From: Psococerastis gibbosa
Lineage: Eukaryota; Arthropoda; Insecta; Psocodea; Psocidae
Reading direction: 5' to 3'
Length of the DNA stretch: 64,000 nucleotides
NCBI GenBank assembly: GCA_963971405.1
Contig: OZ020491.1
Span: forward strand, 16,362,855 to 16,426,854
Part shown: positions 42,967 to 55,062 of the stretch, in pieces
Numbering within the stretch: position 1 is the stretch's first letter
Layout: each line of letters opens with the position of its first letter
Made by a program: the position numbers and the translations under genes
Notes under the pieces: model-generated
Database searches by the model: none
Told to the model about the DNA's origin: nothing
Seen by the model: the letters and a program-made list of their open reading frames with translations, nothing else

Positions 42967-43989
42967 CCTAAGCACTGAGATAGCTCAGGTGGTATGAAAT
43001 AAAAGAATAACGTTCGTTTGAGGATTAAGACTGGTAAGGCTTTCCTTACACTCAACCATAGAGGAGACCACCTGCTCTACACCAGTCGTTCCCAACCTAT
43101 GGGTCGCGACCTAAGATGGTGATGCGGGGCACTTTTATTGGGATCGCGGAACCAAGGCCGTAGCTATAGATTTGCGACGGGGGGAGGGTAGGTATGGGAT
43201 AAGCTAGTCTAAGCACTGAGATAGCTCAGGTGGTATGAAATAAAATATTAACGTTCGTTTGAGGATTACAGGGCCTCCATCGTAAAATTGATCCTAAATA
43301 GTTGAAATAGTAACCTAAACTTTGAAAAAAGTGACCTTTTAGTAACCAGGTTACATCATTGAAAAACATGGTCAGGGGTTTCATACGCTAATAAGCAATA
43401 TACAAAATCAATGAACTCAAATTTGTATGGCAATAAAATTTTATATTTAAGGGCAGTGTTTCGATTTTGGGAAACTTTGCAACTCCATGCACACCAACGC
43501 CCCAAAAAATTAAACTCTCATCTTCAGGCTTGTCAGATTCAGCGAAGTTCAAAACCGGACAAGACCCCAAAAGTATTGTAATTTTACCTAGTATACATTT
43601 TTTTCTGAAGAAGTTCCAATAATAATTACTCTCAATTTTACGAAGCCTAATTTGAATTTTCTGCATTTTTTTTTTCAAAAGAAGTGACTAAAATCAAAAT
43701 TGCAACGTTAACGCAGAATGGAAAAACATTTTAAATTTTGAGGCATTTATTATTTATTAATAAATTTTATTATTTTTTTGGTAGGACAATGCATTGTCCG
43801 GTTCATCAACAAATTATCAGCCGGATTAATCATTGAAAAACCCAAGCCCGTGTAAATTTATTTCTTGTGAATTCAATTGTATCTAGTGTATTCTTTAGAG
43901 GTTATTGTGTATTACTCGTATATGTATGAAAGCCTAGAAAATTTATTAGAGGTTTCAGCTTCGGTGCGAACACAGGCTTATAATATTTT

Positions 43990-44470
43990 GCGGACATGCG
44001 GAATAAATTGCTTTTAACCCAAAGAGGGGGGCCCGGGGGTTGCCCCAGGCGGAAAAATTTGAAAATATAAGTGCAAAATAGCGGGGTTTTACGCATTTTA
44101 ACAGCAGTAAAGTATGGATTTTACCAAGCTTACAAAAAAATTCTTCTTCATAAAAATAATATTGCATTTACCTCAAAAAGGGGGGCACGGGGGTCTCCCC
44201 CGGGGGAAAAATTTGAAAATGTAAGTGCTAAATAGTGGGGTTTTACAGCAGAAGGGGTCTCCCCCTGGGGGAAAATTTGAAAATGTAAGTGCTAAACAGT
44301 GGGGGTTTACAGCAGAAAAGTTTGCAAGGGAATGCATATTGATATTGCTCCAAACAAGGGTACCGGGGGTCTTCCCCGGGGGAGATGTTTTGAAAAAATA
44401 AGTCCAAAATAGTGAGATTTTACGATTTAAACAGCAGTAAAGTTTATAATTTACTGAGGAAGACACATTC
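43990..44470 (-). repeat. Degenerate tandem repeat, about 70-190 bp unit
   Basis: The block GGGGGGCCCGGGGGTTGCCCC, then AAATTTGAAAATATAAGTGC, then GCGGGGTTTTAC recurs four times with variations (about 44020, 44180, 44253, 44360). The minus strand is open through most of it. Fragments like it occur at 49300. Confidence 0.6.
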
Positions 44471-45760
44471 ATGTTACCGAACTAGATTTATTTAATTCTG
44501 AACTTTTCATTTCGGGGTTGCAGCCCCTCCCCCCTGGCTACGGCCTTCGAAAAACCGGATCTGGCAGCCTTGCTCTTCTTATATGTCAGAAGCTACACTG
44601 ACTGCATTTTCTGGCCATGCTTTGGAGGGCATGTAAAGTAGGCGGTCCCGGGCTCTCCTAGTTGAGTATTGAGATAGGGCTTTATAGCCCTAACTCCGCT
44701 AGATTAGCTGATAATAGCAATTTTCTATTTTTGTAAACCAAGCCACGAGGTGACTAACGACTTAGGTACAGTGCAGTTATTGACTTACTAACTACTGTAG
44801 TGGATAATCCACAGTCCATGTCCATAAGTTAAGCCCAGGGGATAGTTCCAGAGGGGCGGAGCGAGGCCTGGCCAGGTACTCTTATGAATGGGGGTTGCGT
44901 GACCTTGTTTGGCTTTGTATTGTGTGCAGACTGCTGAGTGCAGACCCCACAATCCCCCCGATTACACACTCGAATATTTATTCGACCAAAGAAATATTGG
45001 GCCCATTTTTTTTGAAAAATGAAGGTATTACACACTCAAATATTTCTTGGCTTGTGCCACGTCTATTAAGTGGCAAAAGAAAGAAATATTAGCAAAAAAA
45101 ATGCAAAATCAACTTTTGTTGCACAGAATAAGGATGGCGTCTAAAGAACGAAAAATCTTTTTTAACTATCTAAACTTTTTTAACCATGGATGAAAATATG
45201 AATGAATGCATTTAATGCGGAGAGTTGCCCCTACTCCGGGCAGGAATTTATAATTTAGACTATTTAAGACAACTAATTTTTTTAGGCTATTTATTATTGA
45301 CAACGTCTAGAATCTACGTCCTACATTGAATTGTACCTTGCGGAAATGAAATAAATATACTATTGTAACTTCGTCACACTGTTAGCGATTGTAAGTTTAG
45401 GCGCTGTCAATTGATGGCTAGGCCCATAGACAAATAACTAATATGGGAAAGGCCCCTAAGACAGGAGACGACAACGGGAAGACAAATCGCGGGGAAATAA
45501 ATGCATCATTAATATTCCTATTAATTTTCTCTTGCGATTTATTTGGGTAAACTGGTTTAGTTTATCGTATAAATGCTCCTCTTCCTGGATTAATTCAAAT
45601 AATAATTTGGTCATTTCCATTATCCACTTCACATTAGAGGTTATGCGCCATTTTGAAAAAGTTTGTTGGCGTCGGTTGCCATGGTTGGTTTGTTTACAAA
45701 ATTATTGGATCCAATTTAAAGTGTGTGTCTTAAATTCGATTGAATCTGAATTTTTGCTAT

Positions 45761-45902
45761 GGGGGGTATTCCACATACGTACAACGTCAATGAAAATTAT
45801 GAAATTGATGGTGGCAGCAGACATTTTTACATACTAAAAATTCTGCTGCCACCATCAATTTCATAATTTTCATTGACGTTGTACGTATGTGGAATACCCC
45901 CC
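45761..45902. mobile_element. Palindromic MITE B5 (near-perfect)
   Basis: 142 bases. GGGGGGTATTCCACATACG mirrors to ATACCCCCC at 45902. The arms match B4 (CAACGTCAATGAAAATTATG). The centre is GGTGGCAGCAGACATTTTTA with TTCTGCTGCCACC. The arms show almost no differences. Confidence 0.88.
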
Positions 45903-46645
45903 TATTACACGTTCCAATTTTTCTTCAACCAATATTTATTGCATCGAATATTGGACCATTATTCGAGTGTGTAATCGGGGGGAATACCATTTTAAATATT
46001 ACCACCGGCGCCAAATTTTAAATTGCACGTGATTGGAAGAAAATCAATTTTCATTAGTTAAAAAATTAAAATTATATCGAAAACCCCTCAAAAAAGTAAC
46101 TAATAGTAACCAAATATTAAAAAAGTAACCAAAAAGTTACCTGCCGTGAAAAAAGTAACCAATAGTTGAAAAAGTGACCAAGTGGAGGCCCTGGGATTAA
46201 GACTGAAAAGGCTTCCCTTACACTCAACCATAGAGGAGACCACCTTCTCTACACCAGTCGTTCCCAACCTATGGGTCGACCTAAAATGGTGATGCGGGGC
46301 ACTTCAATTCTTTTATTGGGATCGCGGAACCAAGGCAGTAGCTATAGATTTGCGACGGGGGGGGGGGGGGGGTAGGTATGGGATAAGCTAGTCTAAGCAC
46401 TGAGATAGCTCAGGTGGTATGAAATAAAATATTAACGTTCGTTTGAGGATTAAGACTGAAAAGGCTTCCCTTACACTCAACCATAGAGGAGACCACCTTC
46501 TCTACACCAGTCGTTCCCAACCTATGGGTCGACCTAAAATGGTGATGCGGGGCACTTCAATTCTTTTATTGGGATCGCGGAACCAAGGCAGTAGCTATAG
46601 ATTTGCGACGGGGGGGGGGGGGGGGGGGTATGGGATAAGCTAGCC

Positions 46646-48381
46646 TAAGGCCCGAGGCTACCATAGTGGTTTATACCGAGCTTGAGAAAGCAAGAAAGCA
46701 GAACTGAATTTTAGTAAATACAAAAAGTAGAAATATAGAAAGAACAGAACATATTTAATTTTTATTAATTTAAAAACGACCTTTTGAAGGGACAAAGAAT
46801 GAAAGGACACGAAAATACTTTGTGGAAGATGGAATTTTTCACGACGGGGGGGGGGGTCCGGACCCCCATAAATACGGCCTTGCACGGAACTCAGCTAGAT
46901 AAAGGTTAATAAAATATTTCTCTCAAAATTCCTCAAACCTTAATTTTTTTGCACCTGCATACATTCAAATAATTCCCCCGGTGGAGACCTCAGGACACCC
47001 CCACCAGGCAAATACCACTGTTCTTAATCTACAGATAACTACCGCTTGGTGGAGAGGGGCCAACTTTATCATTAATCTGGGCCCCGGTTTCGTCCTTATT
47101 ACGATTTACGGCTGATTTCAGTAACTGCAATGGTTGGGGCCTAGCACAAGCGTAAATTTTACGTTGCGTCTACATCAGCATTTTAAGGGACGGGCCACCA
47201 CATTTCCTAACGGAAAATCGTTCGCGGCCGACGGTAAAGAAGCATGTATTCTAGCTATTGCTATGAACCCCCCCCCCCCCCCCCACTATACATTTCATAA
47301 CTATTTTTTTTCTTTTTGTTTAAATACTAAACATCGCAAGTAAACACTACACGAGTAAATTAATGAACAACTGTAAGCTTAGGGACGCCGTTTTCCTTAC
47401 GTACGTAAGTACTCGTATAAATACAAGTACGCTAGCGCTTCAGTAGCGCCTATTCAACCTATATACTCGTAAAGTGCCGAGATACCTCTACCGCGTTTTC
47501 CTACACACATTATAGACGGAGTATTTAAGGAAAGCTTTGTAATTCCGAATTATTAATTAATTGAAATTCATTTCGGAGCACACCGCGGCCCACCTTGAGT
47601 AGCTGCCCACAGTTTAGGCAACGCTGGTCTACATCTTCAGTGGCATTATGTGGACTTGTACGATTGTAGCTCGGAGGCACAGTAACTTGTGCCATTGAAT
47701 GTTTAACACAATATGCTATGTATTCAGTGCTTAAGAAACGTATGGAAGTACGCTTTCAGATGGACCGCGGCCCTTCAGCGCGTACCACTTCATCAACAAC
47801 ACCCAACACGGCTGCGTTTCTGATGACAGTCTTCACCACTTTCATACTGTCAGATCATTGCTCCAATTTCCTCTTATTTTCACCATTTGGAATTGTGGTG
47901 TTTGGTTACGCCACTGCCGTTGCGTTTGGTTAGCTCAGTGCTGCATAAGCGACACTTAGCTTTCCTTAGAATAGGTATGCACGCGTCTCCTCTGACGTCA
48001 GACAACCTATAGGCATCCGAGGCATTAAATAGGAGTTGATTCGGAAAATAGCGCGCGAAGTAAGAAGGTGTTTGAATGCAATAGAATTATGTAACAACAA
48101 TAATAATAATAATAATTTTAATTTTTCAAATCTATCTACGCTGTCCTGAGCCAGTGCGCCTGTTTAATTGGTAAGTGCTCATTGATATTATTATACTGTA
48201 TGAAAAGGTTTTTTTATTATTTGTAAGCCTGTAAAGTGGGTAGACTAAATTGTCTTATTATCTAAATTATCTCTAGATAACATACATAAATATGAAGAGC
48301 TGAAGACCTGCAGGACAGTAAGTTCGATGGATCAAAGGAATAATAATGCTAATAATTTAGCATGCCTGTATACGTACTTAC
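46646..48381. other. No gene seen; G/C-run repeats
   Basis: G-runs at 46845 and a C-run at 47269-47284 mark remnants of the poly-C MITE group (ATACGGCCTTG at 46872). GTACGCTTTCAGATGGACCG at 47749 recurs with one change at 50380. If the 48382 exon is real, its next exons must lie here or further left; none could be recognised. Confidence 0.4.
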
Positions 48382-48466
48382 CGTTGAATACTATCCCCGT
48401 TGGGATCGGAGGAGGGTATGAACTTGGAGTGTAGTTGGGTGGTTTTCGAGCCCCCTGAGTTGACAT
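48382..48466 (-). CDS. First coding exon of an unidentified proline-rich protein
   Basis: The exon opens after TCTCTTTTTTTCAG at 48497 and has 31 bases of 5' UTR. The ATG is at 48466, and it reads MSTQGARKPPNYTPSSYPPP then IPTGIVFN, ending in phase 1 at AACG|GTAAGT. Both splice signals are strong. Proline- and tyrosine-rich N-termini of this kind are found on small membrane or adaptor proteins, but I cannot place the family. No downstream exon was found in the window. Confidence 0.5.
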
Positions 48467-48603
48467 GTATGCAGAGATCAGTTAACACTTTATACGTCTG
48501 AAAAAAAGAGATAAGTATTACGTGACAGGAGCAAAAAGGTACACAGTATGCAGTAGACCTACACGCTTAGATTTAGGACAACAGCGCTTGGAACACATCG
48601 TAC

Positions 48604-48871
48604 GGCGGAAATTCCACCGGCGATTTTACTTCATTTGTGATATGAGATATTTTGTTTGTTTTGTGTTCAGGAGACTATTATGTAGATACTTACATTATCT
48701 ATTATAAATTAAGTTATAATATGGTAGCAGACATCATTAATAAGTCTCTACCATGTTATAACTTAATTTATAATAGATAAGTTATGTATCTACATAATAG
48801 TCTCCTTAAAACAAAACGAACAAAAAATCTCAAATCACAAATGAAGTAAAATCGCCGGTGGAATTGCCGCC
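48604..48871. mobile_element. Palindromic MITE B6, long arms
   Basis: 268 bases. Ends are GGCGGAAATTCCACCGGCG and its mirror (CCGGTGGAATTGCCGCC). Arms of about 115 bases (ATTTTACTTCATTTGTGAT.., GAGACTATTATGTAGATAC..) are unrelated to the other members. The centre has ATGGTAGCAGACAT and CTCTACCAT, a shortened core. It lies upstream of the 48382 exon. Confidence 0.85.
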
Positions 48872-51329
48872 TAAACCGAAGGTGGATGAGGTGTTATTTA
48901 GAATTTAGCATAGGCCATAGAATAATAGCATATCTATGGTAAATAATGGTGTACTCTTCATTTTACTCTGTATTTAGTTATTTTACATAACATAGTAATA
49001 TGAGAGTAATAAGTAAGGAACAAGTCTACAAATGTTCAGAAACATCATCAATATTTTATCAATATTCAGGGACGTAACCACGGATATTATCCATACACTA
49101 TACTGTAAAATATTGATACTAGTATGTACTACTAATTACTAGTAAACTTTCCCTTCCAATAGCTATCCAGGGATTTTCAGGGGGGGGGGGGGAGGGGGTT
49201 TCATGAACAATGATCCTTGAGAGTATAGGTAGGCCTACATGACATTATTATTTTATTTATTTTACAAAAGTAAAAAAAAAAAAAAAAACAGTTTAGTGGG
49301 ACACTGCACCCCGAGAGAAATTTTTTTTTAAAAATATCTACGAAATAGTGGTGTTTTCAGCATTTTTACATATCAAGGGTAAGAAAAAACCCGCGAAGTT
49401 TGAAATGCATCTTATGAAAGCAACCGAACGTTTAAATGTATAATTTAGAATAATCAGGGGGATGGCAATTGATTTCCATGGGGCGTGCAAACAATGCAGC
49501 CTACGGTACATGAGAAATTCAAACACATGCCCTAGACTATTACTGTACCTCTCATTTATTCCAATTTTGTTAAAAATCAGAAAAGATAACAGATTCTTGA
49601 ATTTTATGAAGTAACCCACACCAAGCCGTACTTTATCACTCACTGATGTAACGATATGCCTGCACAATAACCGGCACTTACGAGTATCTCTATCGAATTA
49701 AAATCACCGCCAAATACATATAGATAAGCATTCATGTATCCGTTTTAACACCGGACTGTCACCGAAAGCTATGCAGGAAGGTAAGAGCCCCCACACCGTG
49801 ACACCAGTCATTATAAGAAAACCCCAAAACTAATTTATGGGCCATAAAGGCAGCAACACTTTTTTAAATGTCAGCAACAGCTTTCACTCTGATTTTAAGA
49901 AGAACCAGGAATAAATGGCCAACGGTATGCTCTAGTTCAGACAACTAGTTGGGAGATGGCCAGATGATAGAAAATTTTGAGTCCTTGCTCCCGACCTTTA
50001 GCAAGGAATGTTGTGTTAATTAAATTAAAATATTTAGAACAATTTGAGTTTCAAGTTATTTAAGAGGAAGTATGCCAGTTTTGGGGTTAGATGGTCCATT
50101 AGGATAGGAACATAGCCTGTATAATGCAAGAAATTAGTCATAGGATTAACCTTTAATTGTATAAGTAAGGTTAAAAATTAGCTTAACTTGTAGCAGTTTA
50201 CTTAGAGCTTCAGGGGGAGAAACCAACCAGAACCGATGCACCCAAAATGATTCTTGAAGACGACTAAGTAATTTTGTTGCATGATGAAGTAGAATCACGG
50301 AACCTCCGAGATCCAATCTTAGAAGTCTACGCAGTGCCACTGAAGATGTCGACCGCAGATGTTGACGAAAGGTTTGCAAGTACGCTTTCAGATCGACCGC
50401 GGCCTATCATCCCGGATTCTGATCATCATTTCATTGTTTATTATTATTATACTTTAATAGTCAGTTACTAGGTTCCTGCACCTTGATCCCATTGCCTCCC
50501 TTCCACCGCCAGTGGCATATTGTTGTAGTCTTGTGGAAGAGGGCGCCTATGACAGTTGGGAAAGAGCAAGAAGTGGTCTCAGGACCTCAGGTTAGGACAG
50601 TAGTACTGCAAGTGTCTTTCTGCAGAGTGGTCAGTTGAGGTGCCAGCTCTCACTACCAACCATATAATACCGCACTTCCAGGTATGTAATCTAGCATTGT
50701 ACGTAACTCATTTATTGTTACTATCTCAAGTCCGCCAAAAAAGACTATTGTTTTCGTCAGTTTTTTGTTTCCAAATGAATACTGGTGTTACTAAGGAATA
50801 ATAATCTCGTGCTATACTTCTGCAGTATGTTACAAAAAATATTAAACCTGTAACAGACTAACAGAATATTGTTAATGCATCTTAAGCGATGTACCTCAGT
50901 ACAGTACCTATCTAAAAAAAAACATCCAATCCCACCAATGAGGAATTAGGTGATGTGTGACTTGATGGACGGAATTTGTATGCCATTATTGGCAACTTTT
51001 TATTCTATATTCAAGATTATCATATATCTTTATATTAGTTTCATTATTTACAATTGGTTTATAATTTCACATTCATGCAGTCTGTTTCTTTATGTTTGAA
51101 ACACAGATTAAGTTATAAAATAATTATAGTTTTGAGAAAGCTAACAATTCTTGTTTTTAGTGTAATACAGTCATCCCCCACTTAATACACACCTGTGACC
51201 CCACCTATCCTCCCTCCATCTAAACCTAGTCTCCCACACATCTAGCACAAATTCCCGGGAGGAAAAAAAACAGTCATTAAATTGACTTTTGTGGTTCAAG
51301 TGGCAATCGAAATTAGAGAATGAAGAAGA
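48872..51329. other. No gene seen
   Basis: G-run at 49180-49196 and A-run at 49271-49288 belong to degraded MITE remnants (ACCCCGAGAGAAATTT). Open frames at 49338-49667 and 50146-50471 are unplaced. Confidence 0.35.
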
Positions 51330-51425
51330 ACCCTCGGCAAGGTATAGATCGTGGGTTTGAATCCCGCCAATTTCAGATTCCTCTTGATTCTTTAGTTTCA
51401 GAAAACCACACCGACAAAATTTGAC
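51330..51425 (+). repeat. tRNA-derived SINE head
   Basis: TATAGATCGTGGGTTTGAAT holds a B-box-like T arm, followed by CCCGCCAATTTCAG. It shares TATAGATCGTGGGTT with the minus-strand copy at 31516. It does not fold as a full tRNA. Confidence 0.45.
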
Positions 51426-51605
51426 TTCAGGCTACGAATTAACTCAAGCAGGGGAATATTTGAGAAACTTTCAGGGTGATTAGACACATAAGTTCAGCTA
51501 GGCAGGCAACATTTTAAGACAGAAGAGCTAAAAGTTACAATTTACAGTTTTGAAAGAGCCACTAAAATTTTTGTTTCAATATCATGTGTGAGGCTTCGGA
51601 TAAAA

Positions 51606-52430
51606 AGTTTACTCGAACATGCTTTCCAATTTATCAAAATTAGTAGATAGAGAAAATGAGTAATTTCATGGTAAATAATTTTCCTATTATTAAATCTCCG
51701 ATATCTCGGGGGGGGGGGGGGGGGGGGCGGGGGGTTGTCCGTCTAACGTCACTGGAGTTGAGGTAAATTCTAGATAGGTCAGACCAACACATTACCACAC
51801 AGCAATAATGGCAGAGCACGCAATGCATTTGAGGGGGAATTTTCTATCATTTTTTTCAAAAAAACATTTTTTTGCAAAAACCATCTTTTTTTGGGAGAGT
51901 AACCTGTCCGGTTTCGTAACTCAATTTAACACCTAAAACATGCCTGAAGGTAGAAATCATCGATTGAAAGGTATCGCAGAAAAATTATTTTTTAGTCATT
52001 TTTCATTAAATTTTAGTTATTTTTATTTTTTTATTCCCAGAAGCAAACTATCAAGGGGCAAGCAACCCCCCCGCATTTTGTCAACATTAAAGACGACTAC
52101 AATATATGTGAATCTAAAAGAAATCGTTGAAGCCGTTTTTGGGAAATAATTTTTTTAGACGTTTTTTGAAAATAAAAACCCCCCAAATTGAGTTGGCTCA
52201 AAATAAAAAAAAATGGTCCCGAGGTATGATTTTTGTGAACCGACGTGCCGAATTTCATCAAAATCGACTGAGTAGTTTGCCCGGAAATCGACGAACAGAC
52301 AGAGAGACATTTCGTAAAAACCACTTTTTTTGGTTCCTGGGACCTCAAAACGTGTAATTCCGTTGAAATCTCGGAATCGAAAATTTGGACCGTCACAAAG
52401 CTTTCCTTATGCTACGTATAAATTGGAAAG
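51606..52430 (+). mobile_element. GACA-repeat Helitron/HINE-like element, copy A5
   Basis: It begins at AAGTTTACTCGAACATG, so about 12 bases of the usual left end are missing, and ends ATAAATTGGAAAG. The G-run at 51709-51728 replaces the plain sequence of copy A2. The GACA tract has shrunk to two or three units. Confidence 0.82.
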
Positions 52431-52689
52431 CAATAATTACGGTTACAGAAATTCTAGCTTAAATTGTAGTTACTGTTAAAATTTGTACAAACGATACGAT
52501 ACTGGGTACTCCCCCGGCCGAAAAAGTGACAATAAAAGTGGAAAATAGCAAGGGTCTTTGAGTGGAAGGTTTTGATAGTAAACAAATTACAATTTTCAAA
52601 TTTGGCGCGTGAAACTAGTTAGCCCCAACTTTGAATTGGAGAAGCCGCACAGTCGAACACAGTAGCCAGCGGCCGTAGCACTAGGTATA
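52431..52689. other. No gene seen
   Basis: Short intergenic stretch without features. Confidence 0.35.
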
Positions 52690-52805
52690 ATACCAAGTTA
52701 ACTTATTACTGGGGTTAAAAATGTAAACAACATTTTTAGAATAGCACTGTAATAATTGTTTTTTGTTTACATTTTGAACCCCGGTAAAAATGTAACTTGG
52801 TACCT
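52690..52805. repeat. Short palindromic repeat H5
   Basis: ACCAAGTTAACTTATTACTG, GGGTTAAAAATGTAAACAAC and the mirror TGTTTACATTTTGAACCCCG, AATGTAACTTGGT. The loop carries ATAGCACTGTAAT, as in the other H copies. Confidence 0.72.
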
Positions 52806-53304
52806 TCGTAGGCAGGCCCATGGCAATATAAAATATCTAATACTTTATTAAGTTACTCGTAGTATTCATAAAATGTAAATTTTCTATGTTGAAATAAATA
52901 AACTAAACATCATGTATTTTAAACATTGATATACATGGATAGCTAGCACGGCACCTAGCCCACGCTGAACAAATGTCTTCACTTTTGGTCACGTGACAAA
53001 AGGGGTATTATGGCAAGAAGTGGTTGACTCCATTGCGTTCAAAGCGATTTAGACGTATTTCATTGCCTGTTATTCAATTTATTTACCCATTTATTGAGTT
53101 TTTCTTTGGTTTGACATAATTGTCATATCTTGCTCTGCTTATAAATGCACTAATAGGTTCAAGATATGTCGAGAAACGGGGGAAAATATTACTTTTCACA
53201 AGCAAGTGTTCGCATGGTTTGGTCATAAGTTGATGCAACATTTATGGGTTTATTTAAGTTTTATTAATCATTATGTTAACAAATCGCACACTTTCGATTG
53301 TCCT
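52806..53304. other. No gene seen
   Basis: AT-rich, no features; ends in the 8-bp target site ATTGTCCT. Confidence 0.35.
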
Positions 53305-53625
53305 CAAGGCCGTAGCCAAGGGGGGACCCTTGGGGGTGGTCGCCCCCCCCCCCCCCCCGAGAGAAATAGCATTATTCTAGTTAGAATGGACTTTTGAAGG
53401 AAATTAAGAGAAATTATTACTCAAGTAAGGGAAACGCGATATTTTTTGGGCTACCGCCCCCCCCCCCCCCGAAAACTTTTTCTGAAACCGTTACTGCCCC
53501 GAAATGAAATGGCTTGATACTAGATAGAATCGGATTTTGAGAGGAAACATAAAAACCACTATGTAATACCCAATGAAATTTTTACCCCCCCCCCCCCCCA
53601 AAAAAAAATCCTGGCTACGGCCTTG
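53305..53625. mobile_element. hAT-like MITE with perfect 8-bp duplication
   Basis: 321 bases with 14-bp TIRs CAAGGCCGTAGCCA and TGGCTACGGCCTTG. The flanks ATTGTCCT (53297-53304 and 53626-53633) are identical. It has three C-runs. The middle segment (GAAATGGCTTGATACTA..) matches the shorter copy at 9820. Confidence 0.88.
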
Positions 53626-53650
53626 ATTGTCCTGTATAATTTTAATACTA

Positions 53651-53695
<45 letters not shown>

Positions 53696-54068
53696 GTTTC
53701 AACCTCAAGGCATTTTTTAGTTCGTCAAGTTTAAAATTATTTTAGGAAGCTGAAAATTCCAGCAGCCTAAGCAGGCCTAGTCCTGCAGAACCTAAGTTTT
53801 GATAGTGAATAAAAATAGCGAAACACTATAAGGCAAATTTACAGAGGAAAAAAGTGTTTTTATTTCCCATAAGGGCGAATTTCGTGGCTTTCTTGCAAAT
53901 CACACGTACTGCAAAATGTCTAGAAATTATTAGGCTTATTGATATTGACATCCCTAAATCAACACTGCAATATTTTTTCATTGATGATAGCACACAGAAT
54001 ATTCACATCGTGTAAGCATAATAAGTAGGCTATGCGATTTAAAAATTCGAATGCCGGTGTGGGTGGAT
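53626..54068. other. TTA microsatellite and unassigned sequence
   Basis: A TTA repeat lies at 53653-53691. The rest is AT-rich. Confidence 0.5.
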
Positions 54069-54224
54069 CAGGGACGGATCCAGCTCATCATGGGGGGGGG
54101 AGCTGTGGGTCAAAATAGGAAAAACCTATGTAGTATCGATTAAATCAGAGCGTTATAAAAATTACCTTATAAAATAGATTCACTGATTTTTTTTTTTTTT
54201 GGGGGGGGGGGATATCCGCCCCTG
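54069..54224. mobile_element. MITE CAGGGACGGATCC
   Basis: Ends are CAGGGACGGATCCAG and GGATATCCGCCCCTG, with G-runs on each side and a T-run at 54187-54200. CAGGG-type ends and the GGCGGATCC motif are common in hAT-related MITEs. No duplication is visible. Confidence 0.6.
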
Positions 54225-54775
54225 TCAGACAGCTGACAGCTGAAGGGGGGAGCTGCCCCCAAAATCTTATAAGCTAGCCTGTTGTAAGTTGCCTAACTTA
54301 TTACGTTATAATGTAAAGGATACTACATTTGTTTATTATATTGTGAGCTAAATTACCCCCCCCCCCCAATGGGCTGGATCTACTCCTGGTATAGGTAGGA
54401 GCATAAATTTAGCAAGTTGAACACTTCAAATTTAGTCCCAATGCAATTAAATAGACGAACATGGTTAGATTGGACTAAATAGTTTGACTATCTTTTGTTA
54501 AATTGCTGCTTGACACAATTTTTCTTAGTAACATATTCCTAGCTAAATATTAATAAATCTTCATAAATGCTGGTGTGTGACCATAGAATATTGTTCTATA
54601 TTAAATACAAAAATATTACAAAAGCAGAAAATGTCAATAAATCGTATTAAAAAAATTATTGAAAAACATCAAATTTACACGTAAGTGTATATGGCATGGA
54701 ACGCTTCTGCCATAATGTTCAAAATATCAGGTTTTGTCCGTTGCCGACATCCCTAGCGCTCCTGGTGTGTTTCCA

Positions 54776-54809
<34 letters not shown>

Positions 54810-54985
54810 CAATGATTTTAAACCTAAACTTTCAAAATTGTTCATTGGCCCAAGGCCCTAGTGCTTTCTGAGAGCTACAGTTCTGAGAGCTTTTCTTTCC
54901 ACCAATGAATGATTAAAATTAAATTATTATCAATGATTATTTTTTAATAGACTGCCATTGACGAGTGTTTTGGGTACGTTCTTAA
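54225..54985. other. No gene seen; TA microsatellite
   Basis: TA repeat at 54777-54807. A C-run (54356-54367) with GGGCTGGATCTACTCCTGGT is another MITE remnant. Confidence 0.5.
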
Positions 54986-55062
54986 GGCGTTTATTCCACC
55001 TACGTCAATAGTCAATAGTAAATGTGATGTTGACGTGGTAGCAGACATTTTTAGACTGACAA
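54986..55062. mobile_element. Half palindromic MITE B7
   Basis: One arm only: GGCGTTTATTCCACCTACG, then ACGTCAATAGTCAATAGTAA (as in B3), then GTGGTAGCAGACATTTTTAG. It stops at the centre, and no mirror arm follows. Confidence 0.75.

Larger units (their letters stand above)
43269..46193. mobile_element. 2.9-kb element with CAGGGCCTCCA TIRs
   Basis: The ends CAGGGCCTCCA and TGGAGGCCCTG are an 11-bp inverted pair. The flanks GGATTA (43263-43268 and 46194-46199) form a 6-bp duplication of the tandem repeat it entered. Subterminal AGTGACC/AGTAACC repeats occur at both ends. CAGGG ends fit the hAT group, but 6 bp is not its usual 8. No transposase ORF is left; the interior holds a G-rich tandem repeat (43990-44470) and palindromic MITE B5. 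It is a non-autonomous or gutted copy. Confidence 0.75.
42967..46645. repeat. Three-copy 250-bp tandem array (interrupted)
   Basis: The unit begins TAAGCACTGAGATAGCTCAG and includes AACGTTCGTTTGAGGATTA, CACTCAACCATAGAGGAGAC, CGTTCCCAACCTATGGGTCG and a G-run after GATTTGCGACG. Units start near 42967, 43210 and 46394. The middle one is split at 43268/46194 by a 2.9-kb transposon. The units after the transposon are more alike than the first, with the same AAAATGGTG and CAGTAGC variants. Confidence 0.8.

Noticed and set aside
43388..44472. Series of minus-strand ORFs with repeated FSNFPPGG-like text
   Set aside because: They are translations of a G-rich tandem repeat inside the 2.9-kb element.
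51640..51828. ORF at the G-run of copy A5
   Set aside because: It is a homopolymer translation within a transposon.
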